Shown here piece after piece: positions 1 through 11,200 of a stretch of 64,000 nt of DNA; the stretch's first letter is position 1; each line of letters starts with the position of its first letter. The stretch is from Eudorina sp. 2006-703-Eu-15 (taxonomy: Eukaryota; Chlorophyta; Chlorophyceae; Chlamydomonadales; Volvocaceae). Below the pieces are notes generated by a model. It searched no databases and had not been told where the DNA came from. It saw only the letters and a program-made list of their open reading frames with translations. The position numbers and the translations under genes are program-made. The DNA lies in the NCBI GenBank assembly GCA_003117195.1, contig BDSI01000133.1, forward strand, positions 69,501 to 133,500. The letters run 5' to 3'.

Positions 1-103
1 CGTACACACAGAACCCAATGGTGACCCCAACCCCAACCCCAGCCAGCAGCCACACATTCACCGGTTTATCAATCGAGAGTTGCTTTCCAATGACCGTACA
101 TAC

Positions 104-282
104 CTGCTGGCGTACGGCAGAATCCACTCCTCCAGCACCCGCAGCCGGTGACCGTACCGCGCCGCACGGTGTACGGCAGTGGCGCCGTGCCTGGCGTCCA
201 CCGTCCCCACGATCTCCGACCACTGCTGCCGCGCCAGCCGCCAGTCGCCCCCGGCTTCGACCGCCAGGCGCTCCACCACCGC
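104..282 (-). CDS. Candidate internal exon of an unrecognised minus-strand gene
   Basis: On the minus strand an open segment is bounded by a good acceptor (AG just above 282) and a GTATGT donor (103-98). It enters in phase 0, matching the phase in which the Gln-rich exon at 961 ends, so the two can be joined. It would encode about 60 residues, largely amphipathic and Arg/Ala-rich with a short ankyrin-like string (HGATAVHRAARYGH). I do not recognise the family. The interval between the two exons (283-960) has AT-rich (TA)n sequence and no convincing exon. The gene continues off the left edge. Confidence 0.35.
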
Positions 283-960
283 CTGCACGTTCGTTCGGAA
301 GCGCGGCGCCGGTTCGGGTGTCACAAAAGATAGTAACTGGCACGTTCATTCGAAAGCGCGAGCGGCGCCGCCGCGTGCGGGTTGGCGGCCGGGCGGGTGC
401 GTGGGCAGGTAGGTAGGAGGTAGGTAGAGTGCGGTGCGTGTGAATGAAAGAAGAAGCAGAGGCGCCGCGAACGAGTAGATGGGCAGCAACCAGGTGGGTG
501 GTCAGCCGAGAGCGGAGTACTTGGTCGTCCCCATTAATACGGAGTTCCCCATTATTTAGAAGACGCGGAGTAGAAGACGCGTGCATGGCTGGATGGTGCG
601 TGGCCTAGGCGCGCGCTCAACCATGTATGTATGTACACTGATGTTAAAATGCCATATATATATATATACGGAATATACGGAACATACATACACACACGGA
701 TGGAACTGTGATGAGTGCGCAATCCGAAACGAACTCCCCAGTCGGCCCAGCCGCCGGCACACCTGGAGGCTGCAGTGAGGCTACACAGCTTCATCCGTCC
801 AGCCAGTGTAACGCAGCGCACAAGTACATACCGAATTCGCTGATCAAGCGATTGCCAGATTTTCAGGTCTTCAGCAGTATGTATTGAACATCTAAAGCAC
901 GCAGATATCTAACGAAAGCGATTGCCTGATCAGGTCATCAGTGACGACATATATACATAC

Positions 961-2004
961 CCCGATTGGCGCACCCACCCGGATCAGTTCCACCGCCTCG
1001 CCCTCCGGGATGCCCTCGTCCGGGTCCTGCGGCGGCGGCTGCTCCATCGACGGGTCCCCATCCCCCCGCGGCAGCAGGCACCTGGGCGGCGTCACCAGCA
1101 GGTGCGCCAGGCCGCCGTGGGGGCAGCGCATCTGAAGCAGGTGCTCGCCTGGGATACCGGACAGCAGGCGCCGGAAGGCCGCAGGCACGGCACCTGCGGC
1201 TGCTGGGATGTACGGCTGCTCGGTCCACGTCGCGCAGTGCCCCAGCAGGAAGTCCAGGATCCGCTGCAGGCTGCCCAGCCAGGGCTCCAGTACCTCCGCC
1301 GGCCCCGGAAGAGCCTGCAGCTGCAGAGACTGCTGCGCCAGTGGCTGCTGCTGCTGCTGTGGCTGCTGCTGTAGCTGCTCCGGGGGCTGCTGCTCCGCCG
1401 CCGCCTGTCGCCGTAAGGCGGCCGCAGCCTCACCTGCCACCGCAGCTGCTTCCGGATGGCCTCTCCTGCGTTTGGCCCCGCGGTCCTCTTGCGGCTGCGG
1501 CTGCCGTTGCTGCTCCAGTTCCTGCTGGGGGTTGCCGCTGCTGCCGGTGCCGCTGCTGCAGCAGCTTCTGCGCGGGTCCACTCGCTCCTTGATGTGCCAC
1601 AGCACCGCCCCGGGCTCGTCGGGCTCCCACAGCAACACTTCTTGCTCCTTCGGCGGGCCTCCGCCTCCGCCTCTGCCTCCGCCTCTGCCTCGTCCGCCTG
1701 TGCCTCCTCCGCCTCTGCCTCCGCCTCTGCCTCCTCCACCTCCCCCGTGAGCTGATGAGGCGGCTGCGGCGGCTCCGACCGATGTTGACCTCTGACGACC
1801 GCTGTTGGGGTCCCCGGCATCTCCTGCTGGGTTGGCTCGCCGCGCGACGTCCTCCTCCTCCTCCTCCTCCTGCTGCTGCTGCTGCTGCTGCTGCTGTCGT
1901 GCTGAGGTCAACCGCTGTTCCACCTCCTTGCTGACCTTGAACAGCTTCTGTGTCGCGGCGCGCCGCTCTTGAGGCCTGCCGTACACCAAAAAGTACTTTG
2001 TGAC
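961..2004 (-). CDS. Large Gln/Gly/Pro-rich exon of an unrecognised minus-strand protein
   Basis: The exon lies between a CCCGCAG acceptor just above 2004 and a GTATGT donor at 960-955. It starts with a structured stretch (VTKYFLVYGRPQERRAATQK) rich in Lys/Arg. Low-complexity Gln, Glu, Gly/Arg and further Gln tracts follow. It ends in a second structured segment with Leu/Trp-rich helices (LEPWLGSLQRILDFLLGH) and a Cys/His pair (MRCPHGGLAHLL). Poly-Gln flanked by ordered segments is common in volvocine regulatory proteins, but no DNA-binding domain is recognisable and I assign no function. An upstream acceptor near 2056 would fit a different incoming phase. Open reading continues past the donor to 892, but that tail is intronic. 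Confidence 0.55.
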
Positions 2005-2368
2005 CTGCGGGCGGGTGACGGAGGGACGGAGCGAACATGCACGGGGGGCGGGCACCCTGTTGCAGACGCTGGGACCTAGCTAGCTAGCTAGCCGCACCCT
2101 GGACGTCGTGAGTTGGATTGCAGGGATGTGCGTTAGTTTCTGCACCGGCAGGGGCATTACATGCCGTATTGCAACACGCCTGCCTGCGTCGCCCAACACA
2201 CGGAGCCACTTCCGTACGACTGCCGTACATACATACGTTCCCGCTGATTGCGGGAGCGAGTTGCTCGCTGCTGTGTGTGTAATAATCGCAAGTAGTGACT
2301 AACTTGCCTTGTCATGTGGATGGAGATCCTTCTTGCAAGCGCTGTTATACGTCCTGCCACAGGTGCAC

Positions 2369-2456
2369 CTGTCGCCGTACAGGCACGCGACGAGGGTGAT
2401 GTCGTCGCCGCCGTTGTCGCGGACCGGGATGCACTGGCGAGCCGAGCTGGTGCCGC
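2369..2456 (-). CDS. Candidate small exon of the same minus-strand gene
   Basis: The segment is bounded by a CTGCAG acceptor (2459-2457) and a GTGCAC donor (2368-2363). It encodes roughly 29 residues including CIPVRDNGGDDITLVACLYG. It must be entered with one base of a split Gly codon, which is exactly what the exon ending at 13201 provides. Its outgoing phase (two bases) does not fit the preferred acceptor at 2004, but fits one near 2056. It may therefore be the exon just downstream of the intron that received the Dualen element. No family is recognised. Confidence 0.3.
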
Positions 2457-2608
2457 CTGCAGCCGGAATATGATGAGCGGCGGCCACGAATGGTCAGAAA
2501 GATAATAACATAGCCCAAACGGAATAATCAACTTCGCTTTGATAGCGCGCGCTTGCTTTGGACGTCGCCTGCAGACACTACTAGCTGAGGATATATACGG
2601 TTTTCAGC

Positions 2609-2617
2609 TCTTAGGCC
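2609..2617. repeat. Left copy of candidate 9-bp target-site duplication
   Basis: TCTTAGGCC here is repeated exactly at 12861-12869, immediately after the (ATT)n tail of the retrotransposon. The left copy lies 32 bp before the ORF1 start codon, leaving only a very short 5' UTR. Exact 9-bp agreement at both predicted ends supports recent insertion of a full-length element. Confidence 0.6.
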
Positions 2618-2649
2618 TTAGCCACTTGCTAGTGAACTAGGCTGCAGCA

Positions 2650-5283
2650 ATGTTGGGGGTCGCGGCCGAAGAACCGCAGCTGGAGCGCGAAGAGGTCTCT
2701 GGAAAGACTACAGGTAACACTGTGCTTGTGAAGGACCTCGCAGCGTTGGCGATGCCTGCCAACGGGTGCTGCCGACCGAGCGATGCCAAAGTGACGGGTG
2801 GGCTTAACGGTATGGGAGTGTGGACCCTACCGGCTCATGGAACCGTTAAACTGAGGGCTAGCTCGTTGTCTGGCAACACAGCACCCAGGGCTCAGGACGC
2901 TAGATTTCCAGTTGGTCAATCTCATGACCACCCCCGAAGAATTCGAATGAACTTGAGCGGCCTTTCTGGCCGCCAAGGCACAGCAATTGCTCTGATCTTG
3001 ATGCTAACGTTGCTGTGGAGTTGGCCATTTCAATGCGGCGCGACGCAGGTCTCTGGCAGGCGCCATGAGGACCTCCTTCAGATTCTCCCCAAGGATAGAA
3101 ATGCGACAACTTCAGCTTTTGAGCAACACAAAGGCACTGAAATGCTCTGCTCGCACTGCCAGCTTGTCTTAGAAACTGGTAAACGGCAGGACCATCGAGC
3201 ACGGGTCGACAGCCAGACAACGGCTCTAAATGATAAGCCACAATTCATCGGATTCCAATATCTTCTAGGCGTTCGTCTGCGAGCTCAGGGATTTACTTCC
3301 CAGACAGAGAATACTGCTGCGGACGTCGTTATAGCCGCTGCGCAACAGCAGTCTCTTACTTTCCATGAGAATTACAATGAACAACAGCACATATTAGGTG
3401 TCGCGATAATCCATCTCTGGAACGGGCAGAGACATGTAACCAGCAGCCTTCGCCAGGGCGGAATCCACTACTTCTCAAAAGAAACATGGAGGTTGATTAC
3501 AGCTGATGCTTACTATGATACCGGCGTCCTATGGGCGAAAAAGCTACCCAGCTCGCAACCCATTTCCCGCCGTACATGGGAAATCAACCGTATTGAAACG
3601 AGAAAAGATAAAATCAGACAACAACACAACAGGCCCTCAGAATTGGAGTCCACAAGGGAGGCAGGGCCGACACGCAACTACACAACTATGTCCCTTGCGA
3701 ACGAAAGGCCAAATGACGCCGTTCAAGGCCAACCTAATAACCTTGCAACAAGGCAGTATGACAAAACAAGGACCGTAACCCGCGCTCCTTTCGGCACTAG
3801 AACAGATTCGGGTTGTCACCTGGTGGCCCGCCATGGAACCCTGCCCGCAGTTTGCCGCAACGTATCGCCGCGCTGGCGACTGGCGCTGAGTTTCCTCGTG
3901 CTTCTTGTGATAGGTACCGTAAGTGCAACCTGGATGCTTACATCAGGGTGCAAACGGACCTCTGCCCAACTCGCACACCTCACAGACAAGCTAGGGGCCA
4001 CACCACAGGCCACACGCAACTCCAACGTGAATCATAGGGAAGATAATCCCCCCCATAGACCACAGCTGACTTGGCCCCCTATACCCAGTGCTCACGCTCC
4101 CATGTACCACGAAAAACAAGTAGCTCAGTTCTGTCAAATACACGCCATTAACAATCTGTTAGGGACCAACCTGATACACCCGTACCATGTACTGCAGTAC
4201 TGCAATAATATGTATCAGCAGCTTCGGCCCTCAGCCACCACTGCCGCGGCGGCCACGCTATGGCATAATGCGTATAACGCTGTCACAGGCAACTTCAACA
4301 CCATGATAGTCAATCACTACCTGCGGTACAATGTCGCCATACAAGGGGGCCCGTCCCCACACCTCGCCGAAGTCAGCAGCAGATACAACATTCAACGCGG
4401 CAGCACACGAGAACATATTCTGCAGCAAGTGCGCGCACACACACCCAACAACAGTACTGCCCTAGCTGTTGGCTTCATCGTACACGATACGAGACATGCC
4501 ATCGCCATTCGTAGGGCAGGAGACCAATGGTACCGGTTGGACTCAGAAGAATCACAACCCAAACTGCTGGATGAAGTAGAATGGGCGCGACTCCATGGGC
4601 ACGTGCACTACTTGGATTCGATCGACATCATGACCATAAACCAAATGCACATCGAATTCCGTCCCATCCGTCCAGCACCAAAGCTTTTGTCGGACATTCC
4701 CCCTCGGCAAAACCCAAGGGTAGAGGACGCCGAGGTCAACCCGACAGCCGACCAGCCCGACCGCGCACAACGTCTACAAGAAAACACGACCCCCCGGGAA
4801 CCCAAGCGCCTGACACACAGGACGAGGAAACCGAGCAAACATCGGCCGACACAGGCACCGCACACACAGCCCAAACCAGGCGACCGGCCAGCCCTACAAG
4901 CAACCATCGTCAACCCAAACGCCGCCGTACCCAAGGACCGCCCACCCACTCGATCCTCTACTGCCTTCGACGGCAACAGGGCCTGCCTACGAGGCACCCC
5001 ACCGGAGACGATGCGAGACGGAACCCAACCGCACCTGACGCACAACACCGTACCTCACGTCGGCGGCCCGCACGCGACACGGCACCCGACCCTACGAACG
5101 CACCACGGGAATCGCAGACCAGGGCTCCGCAAATCCGGAAGCGGCCCGCCGAAGCGCCACCCCAGCCGTGCCACTCCACGCGCGGGCCCAAGCAGCAACC
5201 GATGGCCAAATACCTCCGCAAAGCCAAGCAACCAAAACCCAACTCCCCTGTACAACACCGGCCCCCAACAGCCACGGAAGTGA
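2650..5283 (+). CDS. Dualen ORF1: putative membrane-anchored Josephin-like cysteine protease
   Basis: The ORF encodes 877 residues. An in-frame TAG at 2638-2640 just upstream supports the ATG at 2650. Two hydrophobic segments are visible, about residues 109-130 (ALILMLTLLWSW) and 410-433 (LSFLVLLVIGTVSATWML). The region after them, about residues 484-660, resembles a Josephin (ataxin-3-type) deubiquitinase fold: YHEKQ and FCQIHAINNLLG, with candidate nucleophile Cys495, His616 (RHAIA) and Asp631 (WYRLDSEES). The His-to-acid spacing of 15 equals that of the ataxin-3 His/Asn pair. The last ~200 residues are Pro/Thr/Arg/His-rich and disordered-looking. A cysteine protease is known in Dualen; the Josephin assignment and membrane anchoring are my inference. 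The 3' part overlaps ORF2 in the -1 frame. Confidence 0.85.
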   Translation: MLGVAAEEPQLEREEVSGKTTGNTVLVKDLAALAMPANGCCRPSDAKVTGGLNGMGVWTLPAHGTVKLRASSLSGNTAPRAQDARFPVGQSHDHPRRIRMNLSGLSGRQGTAIALILMLTLLWSWPFQCGATQVSGRRHEDLLQILPKDRNATTSAFEQHKGTEMLCSHCQLVLETGKRQDHRARVDSQTTALNDKPQFIGFQYLLGVRLRAQGFTSQTENTAADVVIAAAQQQSLTFHENYNEQQHILGVAIIHLWNGQRHVTSSLRQGGIHYFSKETWRLITADAYYDTGVLWAKKLPSSQPISRRTWEINRIETRKDKIRQQHNRPSELESTREAGPTRNYTTMSLANERPNDAVQGQPNNLATRQYDKTRTVTRAPFGTRTDSGCHLVARHGTLPAVCRNVSPRWRLALSFLVLLVIGTVSATWMLTSGCKRTSAQLAHLTDKLGATPQATRNSNVNHREDNPPHRPQLTWPPIPSAHAPMYHEKQVAQFCQIHAINNLLGTNLIHPYHVLQYCNNMYQQLRPSATTAAAATLWHNAYNAVTGNFNTMIVNHYLRYNVAIQGGPSPHLAEVSSRYNIQRGSTREHILQQVRAHTPNNSTALAVGFIVHDTRHAIAIRRAGDQWYRLDSEESQPKLLDEVEWARLHGHVHYLDSIDIMTINQMHIEFRPIRPAPKLLSDIPPRQNPRVEDAEVNPTADQPDRAQRLQENTTPREPKRLTHRTRKPSKHRPTQAPHTQPKPGDRPALQATIVNPNAAVPKDRPPTRSSTAFDGNRACLRGTPPETMRDGTQPHLTHNTVPHVGGPHATRHPTLRTHHGNRRPGLRKSGSGPPKRHPSRATPRAGPSSNRWPNTSAKPSNQNPTPLYNTGPQQPRK

Positions 5284-8200
5284 ACCCTGAACAAGTAACC
5301 ACCCAGCGCACCCAGGACGGGCCACCGCCGACGGGGCTCTTCAAGGTGGTCACACTCAACACCCGGGGGATTCAAACGCAAATGGAAGCAGTCCAGCACG
5401 CCATACACGAACAGCAGCCCGACATCGCAGTCCTCACGGAAACCAAGCTAAGCAGCCACCACAGGCGAGCAGTCACCGGGATAAAACACGCACTGAAACC
5501 GTACCAAACATACATGAGCAACCGCCCCCACAACCCAGATATCAGCTCCCGATCTGCAGGCGTATTGATCTGTGTGTCTGAACGGTTCAGTCGCCAACAC
5601 AGTGTCACTGCCACGCCGGTGCCGAATCAGCTGAACGGATACATTGGACACATCCGCATGTCCCCAGCCTCAAGCACGCCCCTCCATGTTGTGGGGGTGT
5701 ATTGTCCGGAAGACCCGCAAACGCGCAAGCGGATCTACGAATACTGCATCAAAGTAGTACGGGAAGCCTCGACCGGAGGGGAAAACGTGCTGCTGGCCGG
5801 CGATTGGAATGCGGTCCTCGATAAAACCGACAGGTCTACAGGCGAATGCGATTCGGCCGACCTAGCACATCAAAGCTTTGCGCAGGCAGCCAAGCTCCAG
5901 CCGGTCAGCTGCCCCAGGCGTGAGCCCACGTACACCCAGATGAAAGAAGGAAGCGTCGTACACCAGAGCCGTATCGACGACGTCCTGATCGCCGAGCACA
6001 CCCTGGAAGCAGTAAGTGAGGATGGGCAGCCATACGAGAGGGTCTACGAGTGCGGCGGAAACTTTGACCACAAGGCACTGTGCACCTATCTGACGCTAGC
6101 GGGGCTCAAACTGTATCCGCCACCAGCTGCACGACCCAACACCGAACAACATCCACACAGCTGGAGCAGAATCAAATTGCCCATCACAAAAGACAGCAAA
6201 ACCAATGCGAAAGCGGAAATGGAGGCCTCGCTCACCAGCGAAATTGCGGCGCTCCACGACCTGCTGAAGCCCGCCATGGAAGCTGTGCAACACGCCAGCG
6301 AGAACCTGGAGCGGAACATTACGGAAGAAGAGGCCAGTGCCCTAATGAACGACCTTCGACAACACCCGGATGTCCGCACCCTGGACGTCACGCAAGTCAG
6401 TCATAACCTCGGCACCCTGCTATTGAGGTGTCTCACGATACTAGAAAGCCACTGCGACAAAAAGCCCCCTCAAACGGGGAAACTGCACCCACCCAGGGCC
6501 CTAAACAAGAAACTCACGAGGCTGTACAAAGAACACTATGACCTAAAGTCCGAGCTAACACGCCAACTCACCGGCGGGACGACAAACTGGGCCAGAGACC
6601 AGAACGACTCAGCGGTGAACCCAGAACACAGCGCATCAGGCGAACCCGCCAGATCCAATCCGCAGACCACGCCCGCCGAACGAGAGAACGGCGGGCCGGC
6701 CAGGGGTGCGGGGCACGCCACCGAGGCAGCCGCCGCTGCTGACACCCCCGCAGACAACCTGAGGGCGGCCATCCGGGATAAAGGAGCAGAAATCAGACGC
6801 ATTGTACAGGAAGTTAGGACAAGTCGCTGCAAGAAAGCCGCCAAAAGATTCCAGAAACTCCTGAGCAAGAAGCCTAAACAGGCGCATAGGCAGGTCCTCG
6901 ACGACGACGACCAGCCCCGGGGGATCTCCGCCATTCGACATCCGGCGGATGGGCAAATTCGAACGGACCCGGAAGAGATCCTGGACGCGCTCCACACGCA
7001 CTTCGCTAAACTGGCGAAGCCCATCTCTGGACCCCGCACGGGCAAATTCCTGCCAGCAGATGCCCCCCGCGACTACCCCTGGATGAAAGCGAGCGCACCC
7101 GACCCCATGCGAACGCTAGCCCGACCGAGAGGAGTTCCAGTCTCCTTGCTCCCCGGGATTGCTGACCCTATGCACTTTAGGGAATGTCTAAACCACCTTG
7201 CGCGCAGCAAGGCACCAGGCCCCGACGGCATACCTAATGAACTCCTCCAGGCGCTCCCGGATGCCCTCCAGCACGTCCTCCATCACCTCATGACCATTAT
7301 GTGGGCCAAGGCGGAGATCCCGGCTCACTGGACCGCGTCCGAGACGGTTCTGCTGCCGAAGAAGGGGGATCCGCTGCTCATAAAAAACAAGCGACCCATA
7401 GCGCTGGCAAACACGGTGTACAAGCTGTACACCAGCCTGGTCACGCTGAATATGGCCCTCTTTAGCGAGCAGTCTCACATCTTCACCGAAGCACAAGAAG
7501 GGTTCCTACGGCAGCGCAACACAGAACGGCAAATACAGAATGTCCTGCACGCCATGGAAGACGCGGCTCTCATGAGTCGGGACCTCATCATCCTGTACGT
7601 CGACTTTACGTCGGCGTTCAATACGATTGACCAAGATAAGTTGCTGTCCATCCTATATGACCTCGGATACCCCGTAGACCTGATAGAGGTCATCTCAAAC
7701 CTGTACTCACGGGCGTCTACAACAATCAGAACAGAACACGGGCGCACACCCGCGATTCCTATTGAGCGCGGAACGGTCCAAGGTGACACGCTGTCCCCGA
7801 TGCTCTTCATTATCTTTATGGAACCATTGCTGAGGTGGCTACACAATGGCGGAAGGGGGTACAGATATGGGTGCCTAACCCCCGACGAAAACGACAGACA
7901 CCACTTCAGCTCTGGCGCCTTCGCTGATGACTTGGCCATACTGACCAACAACGTCTCCGACACGCGCGTCCAGTGTGCTAAAATCGAGGCCTATTGCACA
8001 TGGGGGGGACTAAAGGTGAACGTAAGCAAATGCCAGCTACAGGGGATCCTACATGGCCGCGCGCGATCGGACCGCGACCTCAGCCGGGGCCCAGGGAGTA
8101 AGCCGTACGACGCCGCACTCGCCAGGATGCTCAAAGGACAAATCCGCATCGATGGCGAAGCTCTCCCATATGAGCCCCCAACGGAACCTTACAAGTACCT

Positions 8201-11200
8201 GGGGGTGCACATCACCCCCACACTAGACTGGGCAGAGCAGGTGGCCTACACCCGGGCCGAAATCAAGCGCCGGGGGCAAGGAATTGTCGAGTCCCTCGCC
8301 ACCCCCGACCAGCGCATCAACATGATCAAAACGCTGATACATCCTAAAGTCGCATACGGCCTATGCGCTATGGCCTACACGCCACATGACGTTGCCAGTT
8401 TCGACTCGCAGATAGCAGGTATTGCTAAACGAAGCTACGGCCTGAAGAAGGGATTCCCAACTCGCGCAATCCTAGCTCCCACCGACCAGATGGGCCTAGG
8501 CGTAGGGTCGATACGTACCTTGTACGTGCACCGCGCCACCAAAGCGCTCGTCACATCCCTGAACGACCCGGGACGGCTTGGAGTAGTCACGAGAGCCCTC
8601 CTACGGGTACAGGGACAGCATGCCGGAAACATACCGATCCATCAGCTCAAGCGGGAAAGTCGGTTCTATACGACGCTCAAACAGCTGGCGCTCGTACGAG
8701 AAGCCGGTCTGGAGCTTACAGACCAAGGGGAACACTATCACCAGGAAGCTAACAGCCTCGCACAACTGCTAGGCGAGGGGCTCATGACCCCAACCGAGCA
8801 CGCCCTACCGTTCCGATGCCTTCAACCACTGCTTGAGCTGGGCCTTGACCTGAGAGCCCTACGTGATAACAACACGGGGCAGCACCTCATCGACACAACC
8901 CAGCTGCAACGTATAGGGGGGCGCCGTGTAAGACAGAAACACAAAGTCGCATTGAATAGACTCAGTCTAGCGCTCAGCGAGGACGCCACTACCCGCACGG
9001 GAGCGGCAAAGTACCGCAGCGCTGCACCACTGCCGGCCGATCTCAGAAAAATTCCCGGAGACCCGACCGTCACAGGGCTCACACGCCGGGGCACCGTCCC
9101 CAACCCCCTCCCGGGAGACTACATTACCCGGTACATGCGGCCTGCCGGGATGCAAAACCCCGACAAGAATGCGCGCCCCGACCCAGAAAATACCCACCCA
9201 GACCACATGAGGCACAGGGCACAGGACACTGAAGCCCCTGCACCCGCACCGCTTACAGGGAATGTGCGACCATCACGCCCAGGCAGAAGTCGGAACCCGG
9301 ACGGAAAGAACCGAAAGCACGAGCTCCAAAAACTCTACCTGCGGAGAAACAAGGGCAAGCCGGTGAATGGGATCACGGATACAGACCCAATCGGATGGGT
9401 GCCACAACAGGGACCCCTAACCGTCGAACACTGTGCCCTCCTGCTGAGGCTCCCCACCCTTCGGGGACTCAGCCAGAGGGTGCCCGACGCGCAACGACTT
9501 TACAATATGCTCATGGGCAACCAAGACTGGCCCGAGGGGGTGCCAACCGAACATGGGTTCGCCATCACCCAAGCCCTGTTCGGGACGCAGGACAGAGTGG
9601 CCCGCATTATAGCCCAAACACGAAAGCGAGTGGACGCTGACCCGCCCCCGAGTAAGCAAAAACGGACCGGGAGACATAGCCGACCGACTCACCGTACATA
9701 CTACACGGTCGCCTGGCAGAGGACCCTCATACCCAAGGGGGCGCTTCCGCTTTACGAAGCCCACAAGTACACACCGCGCGACCTGCGACCATACACCACA
9801 GGAGATGATGGGGAAGGCGGCATGCTAGACGTTGAATGGGAACCAACGGAAGAGGAGGAAACCAGGCTCGCGTCGCAAGACACATGGGACACCCTGCTAT
9901 CAGAATACAACCATAGACGAGAACAAGGCATCGAACATGAGCCCGGGCGAGTGAACCAGGCGCAAGATCAACACCTAACGGACGAACAAAGGCAAGGACG
10001 ATGGGAAGAAGAGTGCTACCAGACCACCCGAGGACAGCGGACCCTTCGGAGGTACGTGGAGATCGACACCGAAGCACGGAACCCGGAGATGGACATACAC
10101 CCGACCGGCAAATACACAATCCAAATAGGCAAGCACAATTGCGCGCCGGGCGCGGCGCACCCGATATTTAGTGATCCCCGAGACCGGGAACCCGCGGACC
10201 TACAAACCGCGAAACGCGCATATGTCTACGACCCGAGGGGAAAATGTCTAGGAATGCTCCCAGCAACACGACTGAGCGACATGTGGCTCCGATACACGGC
10301 GGCCAAATCTGCTCACCCGGAAGAACATGCGAGGCTTGCCGCCCCCGGAGGATTCCCCGAAGACGTGGCCCGACTGCTGCTACGATACAGGGACAGGGGC
10401 GGGAGCAAAACGAATACCGTCAAAAAAGCGCACGAGAAACGTCTTAGCGAATATCTCATGGAACGACTCATGCAGTCCATAGGTGCGGACACGGAGCGCT
10501 TCGCCTCGCCCTTGAACGTCGCCAAGTGCACAAGAGTATACCATGCAAGATTCCCCGAGGACAAACTGTTTGGAGCAAGCCACGACGCATACCAACAGCC
10601 ATTCAGGGGTGCCTCTGTCGCTCACCCGGAACCAACCCCCGAAGAGGGACACCATGCCATGCGATGGGCCCTGGGATGGGCTGACGCAGAGCGCAACCAC
10701 ACAGACCCCACGGCCACGCTGCTCGTGTTCCCTGCATCCAAAACGGCACCCTACACCCGGTACCTACGGCACGACCTGGTCACTCACGTCGGGACAATCT
10801 CGACCGACAGGAGTGACAGCAACCTAAGCAACGACGCAATATGGGAAGACGTCCCCTCTTACCCCAACGGCCTCGACCTGATCCTCGTGGCCAACAAGAC
10901 TGGAGGCAGTGTCGTGGAACCACTTCGTCAAGCAATCGACTCCATCACGAAGCCGCCCCAGGACCGCACAGCAATGGACGAGACCCAGGACACGGACCTG
11001 CGACTACCCCAATGGGTGCGCAAACACATACGTAGGTTGAAAGAGAAGTACGAAACCGGCTGTGCACCTAGCCTGAGCTCCCGGAGATGTGACAACCTGA
11101 CCGACGACGAACGATGCAGCGCACACCTGATGTTCCCAGCAAAAATAGCTCTGCGCCATGACGCTGAATCCGGCATATACACTGATGGGTCTGTCCAAAA

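Noticed and set aside
892..960. Extension of the Gln-rich exon past 961 to a stop at 892
   Set aside because: A strong GTATGT donor directly follows position 961, and the next candidate exon is in the matching phase, so the tail is treated as intron.
4788..4798. C-run in the ORF1/ORF2 overlap considered as a -1 slippery site
   Set aside because: In the ORF1 phase it does not form an X-XXY-YYZ heptamer, so it is not claimed as a frameshift signal.
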